Below are positions 1 to 6,553 of a stretch of DNA of 7,787 nt, piece after piece. This DNA is from Thermoleophilia bacterium (GTDB taxonomy: Bacteria; Actinomycetota; Thermoleophilia; Gaiellales; Gaiellaceae), in the NCBI GenBank assembly GCA_013362295.1, contig JABFWJ010000211.1:1-7787 (forward strand). The letters run 5' to 3'. The position numbers and the translations under genes are program-made. Position 1 is the stretch's first letter; each line of letters begins with the position of its first letter. The notes under the pieces were generated by a model. That model ran no database searches, was not told the DNA's origin, and was given only the letters and a program-made list of their open reading frames with translations.

Positions 1-714
1 GGCGCGAGCTGCTTCCTGACCGCGCGCGGGCTCGAGCAGATCAAGGTCGACCTGGCCTACACGAACGCCGACGTGACGCTCTGCGCGATGAGCCCCGGCG
101 TCGCGTACGGCGAGCTGGGCCCAACGCATCATTCGGTCGAGGACGTCGCGTGGCTGCGTGCGATCGACAACCTCGTCGTCGTCGTGCCGAGCGATCCGCT
201 CGAGACCGAATGCGCACTGCGGGCGGCCGCTGAGCACGCCGGCCCCGTTTTCGTCCGCGTCAGCCGCATGGGCGTGCCGGCGGTCAACAACCACGGCTAC
301 CGCTTCGAGCTCGGCAAGGCGACGCGGCTCGCGGACGGCGGCGATGTGACCGTGATCGCAAACGGAACGATGGTCTCGCGTGCCCTCGAGGCCGCGGCGC
401 TGCTCGCGGCCGACGGCATTGCGGCGCGCGTCGTCTCGATGCCGACGGTGAAGCCGCTCGACGAGGAGGAAGTCGTTGCCGCCGCGGAGGAGACCGGCGC
501 CATCGTCACCGTCGAAGAGCACTCCGTTCGTGGCGGGCTCGGCGGCGCGGTCGCCGAGGCGGTCGTGGCGAACTCGCCCGTGCCGATGCGGATCCTCGGC
601 TTCCCTCACTTCGCCCCGACCGGCTCGGCGTCGTGGCTGCTCGAGCACTTCGGGCTCACCGCCGCCAGCATCCGCGAAGCGACCCTCGGGCTCCTGGAGC
701 GAACCCGGAGATGA
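1..714 (+). CDS. Transketolase, C-terminal subunit (5'-truncated)
   Basis: This is the pyrimidine-binding-domain tail plus C-terminal domain of a split, thiamine-diphosphate-dependent transketolase, which moves a two-carbon ketol unit from a ketose phosphate to an aldose. The frame is open from base 1 and gives 237 visible residues. Subunits of this type are usually a little over 300 residues, so roughly 70-80 N-terminal residues lie left of the window, including the catalytic Glu region. Visible hallmarks are the block GPTHHSVEDVAWLRAI (residues 40-55 of the visible part), VPSDPLE (62-68) and the C-domain motif TVEEHSVRGGLGGAVAE (170-186). A GTG at 73 begins inside the conserved domain and is not the start. 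The matching N-terminal, ThDP-binding subunit should lie just upstream. The stop overlaps the kinase start by 4 nt, so the two are probably translationally coupled and serve one pathway. Family assignment is firm; the substrate is unknown. Confidence 0.93.
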   Translation, partial: GASCFLTARGLEQIKVDLAYTNADVTLCAMSPGVAYGELGPTHHSVEDVAWLRAIDNLVVVVPSDPLETECALRAAAEHAGPVFVRVSRMGVPAVNNHGYRFELGKATRLADGGDVTVIANGTMVSRALEAAALLAADGIAARVVSMPTVKPLDEEEVVAAAEETGAIVTVEEHSVRGGLGGAVAEAVVANSPVPMRILGFPHFAPTGSASWLLEHFGLTAASIREATLGLLERTRR

Positions 715-2144
715 GCGCAATCCTCGCCGTCGACCAGGGGACGACTAGCACCAAGGCGCTCGTCGTCTCGCAGTCCGGCGAGGTGCGCGCGACGGCGTCC
801 GTGCCGGTCGTACGGCACTACCCCCGGCCCGGTTGGGTCGAGCAGGACCCCGACGAGCTCTGGCGGAGCGTGCGCGAGGCGATCGAGCAGGTGGCAGGCC
901 CGGACATCGCCTGCGTCGCCGTCACGAACCAGCGCGAGTCGGTGCTCGTCTGGGACCGCGCGACCGGCCGGCCGCTGACGCCGTGCGTCGGTTGGCAGTG
1001 CATGCGCGGCGCCGAGCTCTGCGCGGAGCTCCGCGCGGCGGGCGCCGAGCCGCTCGTCCGCCGCCTCACCGGTCTGCCGCTCCACCCGATGTTCTCGGCG
1101 ACGAAGCTGCGCCGGCTGCTCGATGACGACTCCGGGTTGCGCGCGCAGGCCGAGGCAGGCACCGCCTGCGTCGGCACGGTCGACAGCTGGTTGATCTGGA
1201 ACCTCTCCGGCGGCGCCCTGCACGTCACCGACGCGGGCAACGCTTCGCGCACGCTGCTCTTCGACCTGCACCGCCTCGATTGGAGCGACGAGCTCCTCGA
1301 CCTGTTCGACGTCCCGGTGGTCGCATTGCCCGGCGTCGTCCCCTCGAGCCGTACGCTCGGGGAGACGACGCCCCTGGGCAGCCTGCCCGCGGTGCCGATC
1401 GCCGCCGTCGCCGCCGACTCGCACGCCGCGCTCTACGGGCTCGGCTGCGACCGCGCCGGCACGGCGAAGGCGACGTACGGCACCGGAACGTCGTTGATGA
1501 CACCGACGGGCGAGGAGCCGCGCGAGTCGCAGCACGGGCTTGCGGGGACGCTCGCGTGGCTCGGCGAGCGGCCGGCGTACGCGCTCGAAGGGAATGTCTT
1601 CTCGAGCGGCGCGACGGTCGAATGGCTGGCCGGTGTGCTCGGGCTCGAGAGCGCGGCAGACGTCGAGCGGCTCGCGTCGACGGTGCCCGACGCGGGCGGT
1701 GTCCACCTCGTCCCGGGCTTCGCCGGCCTGGGCGCGCCCCACTGGCTGCCGGAGGCCCGCGGCCGGAGATCCGGACTGACCTTCGCGAGCGGCCGCGCCG
1801 AATTGGCGCGCGCGGCGCTCGAGGCGAGTGCCTTCCAGGTGACCGACCTCGTCGAAGCAGCGGAGCACGACCTCGAACGGCCGCTCGTCGAGCTGCGCGT
1901 CGACGGCGGCGCCAGCCGCAACGACATGCTCATGCAGCTGCAGGCCGATCTGATCGACCGCCCGCTCGTGCGCAGCAAGACGCCGCACGCGGCCGCACTC
2001 GGCGTCGCGCGCCTGGCCGGCGCGTCCGTCGACACGAGTGGGGGCGATCGCTTCGAGCCACAGCTCGACGCCGACCGGCGCGAAAGCCTGCTGGCCGGCT
2101 GGCGTGCCGCCCTCCCGGTGCCGAGGGAGGCGGCGGTTCTGTGA
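711..2144 (+). CDS. GlpK-like FGGY-family carbohydrate kinase
   Basis: This 477-residue ATP-dependent kinase is predicted to phosphorylate a polyol or ketose in the cytoplasm. The first FGGY domain opens with the phosphate-1 motif AVDQGTTSTKAL (6-17). NQRES (73-77) and VGWQ (93-96) match glycerol kinase substrate-site segments, and DAGNASRTLLFD (174-185) is strongly GlpK-like. The predicted catalytic base is D236 in AADSHAALYG. The second domain has TYGTGTSL (255-262), GFAGLGAPHW (336-345) and the ATP-site block VDGGASRNDMLMQLQAD (398-414). It is slightly shorter than E. coli GlpK (502) and lacks the GGTR-type loop that GlpK uses to bind fructose-1,6-bisphosphate. By alignment from memory, glycerol contacts Y135, Q246 and F270 become M127, S237 and S261, so glycerol is an unlikely substrate. 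The ATG at 711 (4-nt overlap with the transketolase stop) is preferred to an in-frame start at 633, because DQGTT normally begins within about ten residues of the N-terminus. GGAG at 696-699 is a plausible ribosome-binding site. Candidate substrates are apulose, an erythritol-like polyol or a pentulose. Confidence 0.92.
   Translation: MSAILAVDQGTTSTKALVVSQSGEVRATASVPVVRHYPRPGWVEQDPDELWRSVREAIEQVAGPDIACVAVTNQRESVLVWDRATGRPLTPCVGWQCMRGAELCAELRAAGAEPLVRRLTGLPLHPMFSATKLRRLLDDDSGLRAQAEAGTACVGTVDSWLIWNLSGGALHVTDAGNASRTLLFDLHRLDWSDELLDLFDVPVVALPGVVPSSRTLGETTPLGSLPAVPIAAVAADSHAALYGLGCDRAGTAKATYGTGTSLMTPTGEEPRESQHGLAGTLAWLGERPAYALEGNVFSSGATVEWLAGVLGLESAADVERLASTVPDAGGVHLVPGFAGLGAPHWLPEARGRRSGLTFASGRAELARAALEASAFQVTDLVEAAEHDLERPLVELRVDGGASRNDMLMQLQADLIDRPLVRSKTPHAAALGVARLAGASVDTSGGDRFEPQLDADRRESLLAGWRAALPVPREAAVL
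2123..2143 (+). promoter_or_regulatory. Shine-Dalgarno supporting the GTG start of the SorC gene
   Basis: GAGGGAGG at 2123-2130 lies 10 nt upstream of the GTG at 2141. It supports the GTG, which overlaps the kinase stop in a GTGA arrangement, over the in-frame ATG at 2168. The ATG would remove the conserved start of the regulator's helix-turn-helix domain. Confidence 0.6.
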
Positions 2145-3139
2145 CGTCTGTCGAGCGCCTCCGCCTGATGACGAAGGTCGCGCGGCTGTACTACGAGCAC
2201 GGCATGCGCCAGCCGGAGATCGCGCGACACCTGTCGCTGTCGCAGGCGATGGTGTCGCGGCTGCTGACGGCGGCGCAGCGCGAGGGCATCGTGCGCACGA
2301 CGGTGATGGCGCCGACGGGCGTGTACCCGGAGCTCGAGGAGGAGCTCGAGCGGCGCTACGGACTGAAGGACGCCGTCGTCGCCGATTGCGCCGTCGACAC
2401 GCCCGACCAGGTGTTGCGCGACATCGGCAGCGCTGCAGCGACATACCTCGAGACCACACTCGGGCGCGACGAGGTTGTCGGGATCTCCTCGTGGAGCGAG
2501 ACGCTACTGCGCATGGTCGGCTCGATGCAGCCGCTGCGGCGCACGGGGCAGAGCCACGTCGTCCAGATCCTGGGCGGTATCGGCAACCCCACCGCCGAAG
2601 TGCACGCGACGCGGCTGACGCAGCAGCTCGCGTCGCTGCTCCGGGGCGAGCCGCACTTCCTGTCCGCGCCCGGCGTCACCGGCTCGCCCGAGGCGACCGG
2701 CGCCTATCTGGCCGAGCCGTCCGTGCAGGAGACAGCGACGTTCTTCGACCGGCTGACGCTCGCGCTCGTCGGGATCGGCGGGCTCTTCCCCTCCCGTCTG
2801 CTCGGCGAGAGCGGCAACGTCTTCTCTGCCGAGGAACTCGCCGAGCTGGAGACGCTGGGCGCGGTTGGCGACGTCTGCCTGCGTTTCTTCGACGGTGCCG
2901 GCAAGCCGGTCGTCAGCCGTTTCGATGCGCGCGTCGTCGCCATGACGCTCGGCCAGCTGCGACGGGTGCCGCGCTCGGTCGGCGTCGCCGGCACGGCGGA
3001 GAAGGTCGACGCCATCCGCGGCGCACTCGAGGGCGGCCTGATCAACGTCCTCATCACCGATCACTTCACGGCGGAGCGGCTCGTCGCGGAGCCCGCGCCC
3101 GACGCCGAGCGCGCCCAGCTGCAGAAGGTCCCGTCATGA
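2141..3139 (+). CDS. SorC-family sugar-binding transcriptional regulator
   Basis: This 332-residue cytoplasmic DNA-binding protein has the two-part layout of the SorC/DeoR-like group (relatives include SorC, LsrR and the erythritol regulator EryD). The N-terminal winged helix-turn-helix is at about residues 5-52, with the recognition region IARHLSLSQAMVSRLL (27-42). The C-terminal effector domain (about 57-318) shows the expected blocks GISSWSETLL (114-123), QILGGIGNP (142-150), VGIGGL (210-215), GDVCLRFFD (243-251) and GVAGTAEKVDAI (281-292), which form a phosphosugar-binding pocket in this family. The usual length is about 310-330. Members typically tetramerise and respond to a phosphorylated sugar, so the likely inducer is the product of the adjacent kinase. 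The gene sits inside the operon, with 4-nt overlaps at both ends, so it is presumably co-transcribed and autoregulated. I see no recognisable operator in the window. The family call is firm; activator versus repressor cannot be told. Confidence 0.93.
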   Translation: MTSVERLRLMTKVARLYYEHGMRQPEIARHLSLSQAMVSRLLTAAQREGIVRTTVMAPTGVYPELEEELERRYGLKDAVVADCAVDTPDQVLRDIGSAAATYLETTLGRDEVVGISSWSETLLRMVGSMQPLRRTGQSHVVQILGGIGNPTAEVHATRLTQQLASLLRGEPHFLSAPGVTGSPEATGAYLAEPSVQETATFFDRLTLALVGIGGLFPSRLLGESGNVFSAEELAELETLGAVGDVCLRFFDGAGKPVVSRFDARVVAMTLGQLRRVPRSVGVAGTAEKVDAIRGALEGGLINVLITDHFTAERLVAEPAPDAERAQLQKVPS

Positions 3140-3843
3140 CCCGCAGCGTGCTCCTCTCGTCCCGCCGCCGCGCGTCCTCGACGCGCCGCCCATGGCTGTT
3201 CCTCGGCGTCGCGGTCGCGATCGTGGTCGCACTCGTGCTGCTCGCGATCTTCGATCCCCCCTGGGTGGTCGAGTCGCTCAGCAAGAGTACGGCTGGCTCG
3301 TCGGTCGCAAACAGCTCGAACCTCGATCCCGACAGCTACGTCAACGCGGTGTGGAAGAGCAAGGTCCTGCCGACGGTGAAGAAGCGGGCCGTCGAGCTGC
3401 CGACCCTGCTCGGCGCTCTGCAGAAGGACCGCGCGGCCGCCTCGAAGAAATACGGCAACTACTCGGTGCTCGACTCGCCGCCCGCGTTCCTGGCCAAGGG
3501 CTCCGGGCGCGTCGTCTCGGTCGACACGCTTTCGCTCGTCTCGAAGGCCGGCATCGCGCTCGGCTCGGGGACGAAGCCGGACGTCTTCATCCAGATCGGA
3601 CCGATCCTGAGCGGCACCGATGTGCGCGATGCGCTGCCGTTCATCAACTTCAACGACTTCGAGAACCAGGTGAAGTACGGCGAGGTCGCGATCGCCTTCA
3701 ACTCGAAGGTCCGCGAGACCGCACTGGCGAACCTCAACACCGGCAAGCTGAAAGGGAAGAAGGTCACCTTCACAGGCGCCTTCACGCTCTCGTCGGCAAG
3801 GCGCCCGTTGGTCACGCCGATCACGTTGAAGGTGGGGAGATGA
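3136..3843 (+). CDS. DUF2291 family membrane-anchored envelope protein
   Basis: The 235-residue protein matches the DUF2291 family (COG5618, annotated as a predicted periplasmic lipoprotein), recognised from the overall pattern. The features used are Y68..W73...V77LP, GKG-like glycines before VVSVDTLS (127-134), IGPILSGTDVRDALPFINF (154-172), the NQVKYG block (178-183) and KKVTFTGAF (208-216). Residues 1-19 are rich in Arg, residues 20-39 form one hydrophobic helix, and the rest is soluble. This predicts an N-in/C-out signal anchor. There is no cysteine at all, so no lipobox and no lipidation. The molecular function of the family is unknown; its genes recur beside RbsA/RbsC/RbsB-type importers, as here. 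AGAAGGT at 3123-3129 is a good ribosome-binding site, 6-7 nt before the ATG. It overlaps the regulator stop and the ATPase start by 4 nt each. An accessory role in uptake is inference. Confidence 0.85.
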   Translation: MTRSVLLSSRRRASSTRRPWLFLGVAVAIVVALVLLAIFDPPWVVESLSKSTAGSSVANSSNLDPDSYVNAVWKSKVLPTVKKRAVELPTLLGALQKDRAAASKKYGNYSVLDSPPAFLAKGSGRVVSVDTLSLVSKAGIALGSGTKPDVFIQIGPILSGTDVRDALPFINFNDFENQVKYGEVAIAFNSKVRETALANLNTGKLKGKKVTFTGAFTLSSARRPLVTPITLKVGR

Positions 3844-5366
3844 GCGCCGCGCGTAAAGCCGTCCTCCGCGCGGCGGACGTGAGCAAGGTGTTCGGCGGCA
3901 CCGTCGCGCTCAACCACGTCGACTTCAACGTGTACCGCGGCAAGGTGAACGCGCTCGTGGGCGAGAACGGCGCGGGCAAGTCGACGCTGATCGGGATCCT
4001 CGCGGGCGTGCACCAGCCGACGGCGGGCGAGATCCTGCTCGACGGGCAGACGGTGCAGCTGCCCTCGCCGCGGGCGGCGGGCGAGCACGGGATCCGGCTC
4101 ATCCACCAGGAGTTGCTGCTCTTTCCGAATCTCAGCGTCGCCGAGAACATCTTCGCCGGCAGCGAGCTGCGCTCGGCCGCCGGCGTCCGGCTGCGCGAGC
4201 AGGAGCGTGAGGCGGCGCGGCTGCTCGAGCGGCTGGGCCAGCGCGTGAATCCGCGCTCGCTCGTCGGAGACCTGGCGGTGGGCGCGCAGCAGATGGTGGC
4301 GATCGCGAAGGCGTTGTCGCAGCAGGTGCGCGTGCTGATCATGGACGAGCCGACCTCGGCGCTGTCCACGCGCGAGGTCGAGAGCCTGTTCCAGGTCGTG
4401 CGCGCACTGGTTGCCGACGGCGTAGCCGTCGTTTACATCTCGCACCGGCTCGAGGAGATCATGACCATCGGCGATTTCGTCACCGTGCTGCGCGACGGGA
4501 AACAGGTCGCCGAGGCGGCGGTGCCCGAGATCGACTCGCACTGGATCGTCGAGCACATGATCGGCCGCGATCCGGAGGCACTCTTCCCGTACGAGGCACG
4601 GCCGGTGGGTGAGCCGCTGCTCGAGGTGGCCGACCTCACGCTTCCCCGGCCGGGCGGCGGCCTCTGGGTCGATCGCGTCTCCTTCTCCGTCTCGGCCGGC
4701 GAGATCGTCGGTGTCTACGGGCTGATGGGCGCCGGCCGCACGGAGCTGCTCCAGAGCCTCGTCGGCGAGCGGCGGGAGGCGGTCGGTTGCGTCACGCTGA
4801 ACGGCGTCGATCTCCACCACGAGGCGATCGGCGCGCGAATCGCGCGCGGCCTCTTCCTCGTCCCCGAGGACCGGCAGCGCGAGGGGCTCGTGCAGGCCCT
4901 TTCGGTGAAGGAGAACGTCTCGCTCGCGAGCCTCGACGAGCTCGCCGCCTTCGGCAACCTCGCGGTGCGGCGCGAGGCGCGCGAGGTCGGCGCAGTCGTT
5001 CGCGACGTGGGCGTCAAGGTGCCCGACATCAACCACCCGGTCACCGCCCTCTCCGGCGGCAACCAGCAAAAGGTGGTCGTCGCAAAGGCTCTGCTCACCG
5101 AGCCGAAAGTGCTGCTGATGGACGACCCGATGCGTGGCGTGGACGTGGGCGCGAAAGCCGAGCTCTACCGGATCATGAAGCGCCTGGCAAGCGAGGGCAT
5201 CGCGATCCTCTTCACGTCGTCGGACCTCATGGAGGTGCTTGGGATGGCGGATCGCATTCTGGTGATGGCGCGCGGCCGCATTACCGGCGAGTTCGCGCGG
5301 GAGGAGGCGACGTCTGGCCTGCTCGTCGCCGCGTCGAACCCGCATGCGGTCAAGGCGGTGGCGTAG
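3840..5366 (+). CDS. RbsA-type sugar ABC importer ATPase (two fused ATPase domains)
   Basis: This 508-residue cytoplasmic ATPase energises monosaccharide import. It has the tandem arrangement and length typical of RbsA/XylG/MglA. Domain 1 carries Walker A GENGAGKST (41-49), Q-loop Q90, a degenerate signature LAVGAQQ (145-151), Walker B LIMDEP (166-171) with E170, and H-loop H202. Domain 2 starts near residue 258. It has the family-typical weakened Walker A GLMGAGRTE (294-302), the PEDRQREGL block (342-350), signature LSGGNQQK (404-411) and Walker B LLMDDPMRGVDVG (425-437). In this last motif the usual Glu after the Walker B Asp is D429. As usual in this family, domain 2 has no canonical H-loop histidine (SSDLMEVLGMADRI, 460-473). 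The ATG overlaps the DUF2291 stop, with GGTGGGGAG directly upstream, and the permease starts immediately after the stop. The substrate cannot be read from the ATPase. Confidence 0.96.
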   Translation: MSAARKAVLRAADVSKVFGGTVALNHVDFNVYRGKVNALVGENGAGKSTLIGILAGVHQPTAGEILLDGQTVQLPSPRAAGEHGIRLIHQELLLFPNLSVAENIFAGSELRSAAGVRLREQEREAARLLERLGQRVNPRSLVGDLAVGAQQMVAIAKALSQQVRVLIMDEPTSALSTREVESLFQVVRALVADGVAVVYISHRLEEIMTIGDFVTVLRDGKQVAEAAVPEIDSHWIVEHMIGRDPEALFPYEARPVGEPLLEVADLTLPRPGGGLWVDRVSFSVSAGEIVGVYGLMGAGRTELLQSLVGERREAVGCVTLNGVDLHHEAIGARIARGLFLVPEDRQREGLVQALSVKENVSLASLDELAAFGNLAVRREAREVGAVVRDVGVKVPDINHPVTALSGGNQQKVVVAKALLTEPKVLLMDDPMRGVDVGAKAELYRIMKRLASEGIAILFTSSDLMEVLGMADRILVMARGRITGEFAREEATSGLLVAASNPHAVKAVA

Positions 5367-6506
5367 ATGAGCTCGTCACAGTTCGGCGCGCTGCTGCGGA
5401 CGCGGCCGGGATGGCTGCAGGAGCTGCTGGACGAGCTGCATACGCCGCACGCGTGGCGCTCGCTGCTGCTGCGGCTCCGCGCATTCGTCGCGTTGATCGG
5501 GATCGTGATCGTGTTCAGCTCGATCTCGTCGTCGTTCTTCACCGGCTCGAACCTGCGGGTGATGACGGAGCATGTCGCGATCGTCGCGATCATGGCGATC
5601 GGCGAGACGTTCGTGATCCTCACGGCCGGCATCGACTTGTCGGTCGGATCGGTCGCCGGCCTTGCCGGGATGATTGCGGGTGGGCTGCTGAACGACGGGC
5701 TCGTGCTGCACCCGTTCGACGCCGTCATCTGGTTCAACGTCCCGCTCGTCATCCTGATCGGGCTCGGCGTGGGTGCGACGGCGGGCGCGGTCAACGGGGC
5801 GGTGATCACGAAGCTCGGGGTCGCGCCGTTCATCGCCACGCTCGGCATGCTCTCGGTCGCGCGCGGCGTCGCCGACCTGCGCAACGACGGCGCGACCTTC
5901 CCCGACCTCGGCGGCGAGCCGAAGCACCACAACACCGGCTTCGACTTCCTGGGCACCGGCAATCTCGCGCACATCCCGTTCACGATCGTCCTGCTCGTCC
6001 TGTTCGTGATCGTCGCCGTGTACATCGCCAAGCGAACTGCGTTCGGTCGCCGCGTCTACGCGATCGGCGGCAACGAGCGCGCGTCTGAGCTGGCCGGCAT
6101 CCGCGTCCACCGGATCAAGATGGGCGTCTACGTCATCTCCGGCATTTGCGCGGCGATGACGGGGCTGCTGATCACCTCGCAGCTCGGCGCAGCGTTCCCC
6201 GACACGGCGACCTCGTACGAGCTGAACGCGATCGCGGCGGTCGTCCTCGGTGGCTCGTCGCTCTTCGGCGGCCGCGGCACGATCGGCGGCACCGTCATCG
6301 GCGCCTTCGTGATCGGTTTCCTCAGCGACGGTCTCGTGCTGGTCGGCGTCTCCGAGTTCTGGCAGATGATCGCCAAGGGGACGGTGATCGTCGCGGCCGT
6401 AGCGCTGGACGAGGCCCAGCGGCGGCGTCAGTCACGGGCGTCCGCAGCAGTCGCCTCGATCATCGAGGAGGTGGTCAGCAGCGAGAAGTCAGCAGCGCAG
6501 GCCTAG
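5367..6506 (+). CDS. RbsC-type sugar ABC importer permease
   Basis: This 379-residue polytopic inner-membrane protein belongs to the ribose/xylose/galactoside permease family and forms the translocation path with the upstream ATPase. The signature GETFVILTAGIDLSVGSV is at 79-96. Further family blocks are GVAPFIATLGMLSVARGVA (151-169), the cytoplasmic ATPase-coupling region GGNERASELAGI (234-245) and LNAIAAVVLGGSSLFGGRGT (286-305). About eight to ten hydrophobic segments can be seen between residues 38 and 348. It is longer than E. coli RbsC (321). The extra length is an N-terminal cytoplasmic stretch of about 37 residues and a C-terminal charged, Ala/Ser-rich tail (about 349-379). Only one permease gene is present, so it probably works as a homodimer, as RbsC does. 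The ATG directly follows the ATPase TAG with no spacer, with AAGG at 5353-5356 as a likely ribosome-binding site. Confidence 0.95.
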   Translation: MSSSQFGALLRTRPGWLQELLDELHTPHAWRSLLLRLRAFVALIGIVIVFSSISSSFFTGSNLRVMTEHVAIVAIMAIGETFVILTAGIDLSVGSVAGLAGMIAGGLLNDGLVLHPFDAVIWFNVPLVILIGLGVGATAGAVNGAVITKLGVAPFIATLGMLSVARGVADLRNDGATFPDLGGEPKHHNTGFDFLGTGNLAHIPFTIVLLVLFVIVAVYIAKRTAFGRRVYAIGGNERASELAGIRVHRIKMGVYVISGICAAMTGLLITSQLGAAFPDTATSYELNAIAAVVLGGSSLFGGRGTIGGTVIGAFVIGFLSDGLVLVGVSEFWQMIAKGTVIVAAVALDEAQRRRQSRASAAVASIIEEVVSSEKSAAQA

Positions 6507-6523
6507 CCAACGAGAGATGTCGA

Positions 6524-6541
6524 CGCGGCCACCTGGTCGCG
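6524..6541 (+). other. Stem-loop in the permease/binding-protein spacer
   Basis: CGCGGCC (6524-6530) can pair with GGTCGCG (6535-6541) around an ACCT loop, giving 7 bp including one G-U pair. It ends directly before the AAGGAG ribosome-binding site of the binding-protein gene. It could mark a processing or stability boundary. In GC-rich DNA short hairpins also arise by chance, so support is modest. Confidence 0.35.
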
Positions 6542-6542
6542 A

Positions 6543-6548
6543 AAGGAG
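6543..6548 (+). promoter_or_regulatory. Strong Shine-Dalgarno of the binding-protein gene
   Basis: AAGGAG sits 5 nt before the ATG at 6554. It is the best ribosome-binding site in the window and fixes the binding-protein start. The open frame extends far upstream (to about 6146), but there it overlaps the permease. A strong site fits the excess of binding protein over membrane components usually seen in such importers. Confidence 0.75.
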
Positions 6549-6553
6549 AAGGC

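Noticed and set aside
633..711. Longer kinase starting at 633
   Set aside because: It would add 26 residues ahead of the conserved FGGY opening and overlap the transketolase gene extensively. ATG 711 gives the usual N-terminus and a 4-nt overlap.
73..714. Complete gene starting at GTG 73
   Set aside because: Upstream codons in the same frame from base 1 encode conserved transketolase sequence, so the gene simply enters from the left edge.
711..2144. Ordinary glycerol kinase (glpK)
   Set aside because: Glycerol-contact residues and the FBP loop differ, and the neighbours are a ribose-type importer and transketolase, with no glycerol facilitator or glycerol-3-phosphate dehydrogenase.
606..2459. 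617-codon open frame on the minus strand
   Set aside because: It is antisense to the kinase and regulator genes and runs through their well-conserved codons. Its translation is Arg/Ala-rich with no recognisable domain. Such mirror frames are expected in high-GC DNA.
3459..5345. 628-codon open frame on the minus strand
   Set aside because: It is antisense to the DUF2291 and ATPase genes. The composition is His/Asp/Arg-rich without motifs, a typical GC-bias shadow.
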